The notes under the pieces are model-generated. The model worked only from the letters and a program-made list of their open reading frames with translations. It had not been told where the DNA came from and did not search any database. Both the position numbers and the translations under genes were made by a program. DNA of 64,000 nt from Bacteroidota bacterium (GTDB lineage: Bacteria; Bacteroidota; Bacteroidia; Sphingobacteriales; Sphingobacteriaceae), in NCBI GenBank assembly GCA_023427985.1, contig JAEYZM010000014.1, positions 96,005-160,004 of the forward strand. The letters are read 5' to 3'. How positions within the stretch are numbered: the stretch's first letter is position 1; the number at the start of each line of letters is the position of its first letter. Positions 63,965 to 64,000 of this stretch are shown one piece after another.

Positions 63965-64000
63965 CCCCACTGGTGGGGGGGGGGTGGGGGGGGGGGGGGG
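63965..64000. other. Hairpin sequence running into terminal poly-G
   Basis: The last 36 bases contain CCCCACTGGTGGGG, a short self-complementary hairpin likely to be the thiolase terminator, and then nearly pure G to the window end. In an AT-rich genome this looks like base-calling or assembly failure at a contig edge rather than real sequence. Confidence 0.6.

Overview
The window is AT-rich (roughly 35% GC by eye) chromosomal DNA from a member of the Bacteroidota. The evidence is several type IX secretion system (T9SS) cargo proteins with type A or type B C-terminal sorting domains, a PorP/SprF-family protein, a TamL-type outer-membrane lipoprotein, a SusC-like TonB-dependent receptor with a carboxypeptidase-regulatory N-domain, and promoters of the Bacteroidota form TTG-N19-TAnnTTTG. 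I cannot name a genus. The window opens inside a gene and ends in a poly-G run that looks like a contig edge or a sequencing artefact.

Layout. (1) 1-18813, plus strand, is a surface-protein region. It has a truncated type A T9SS protein, then a cluster of a 592-aa type B (gliding-associated CTD) protein, a PorP/SprF protein, a TPR plus beta-propeller lumenal protein resembling PorE without its OmpA domain, and a 3906-aa adhesin with about 32 copies of a roughly 90-residue two-cysteine repeat. (2) 18814-23408, minus strand, is the housekeeping operon valS - HSDR_N protein - holA - EVE protein. (3) 23460-24715, minus, holds two LVIVD-type lipoproteins. (4) 24808-29296, plus, holds lpoB, a COG3014 lipoprotein, a secreted rhodanese, mnmD, pyrD and a DUF2805 gene. 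(5) 29299-30449, minus, holds a 46-aa basic protein, tRNA-Cys and a TrmH-family methyltransferase. (6) 30434-35595 holds tamL, an unknown membrane protein and an FG-GAP-repeat T9SS protein. (7) 35648-37506, minus, is an MbnP/MbnH-like pair. (8) 37632-41248, plus, holds an ABC exporter, a beta-CASP nuclease and a START-like protein. (9) 41255-44572, minus, is serC-serA-DUF1015. (10) 44636-47769, minus, holds rpe and a TonB receptor. (11) 47943-51582 holds yceI, DUF1801, pnp and rpsO. (12) 51846-60680 holds a thioesterase, ddl (minus), and a long plus-strand run of PASTA protein, T9SS protein, rhodanese, heptaheme cytochrome, mltG, thioesterase and BrkB/YihY. (13) 60677-63964 holds a PgpH-like HD phosphodiesterase (minus) and a thiolase (plus).

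How the genes work together. The first block looks like a cargo and helper module for cell-surface adhesion or gliding: type B sorting domains normally depend on a PorP/SprF partner, and one lies between the two type B cargoes. The ddl-PASTA-mltG-lpoB set serves peptidoglycan synthesis and remodelling. serA/serC serve serine synthesis, and pnp/rpsO, valS, holA and tRNA-Cys are core information processing. No CRISPR array, insertion sequence, prophage or rRNA was seen. The most unusual items are the giant cysteine-patterned adhesin module, the MbnP/MbnH pair without methanobactin genes, terminator hairpins that span stop codons, and a strongly over-represented heptamer TGCCGAT/ATCGGCA.
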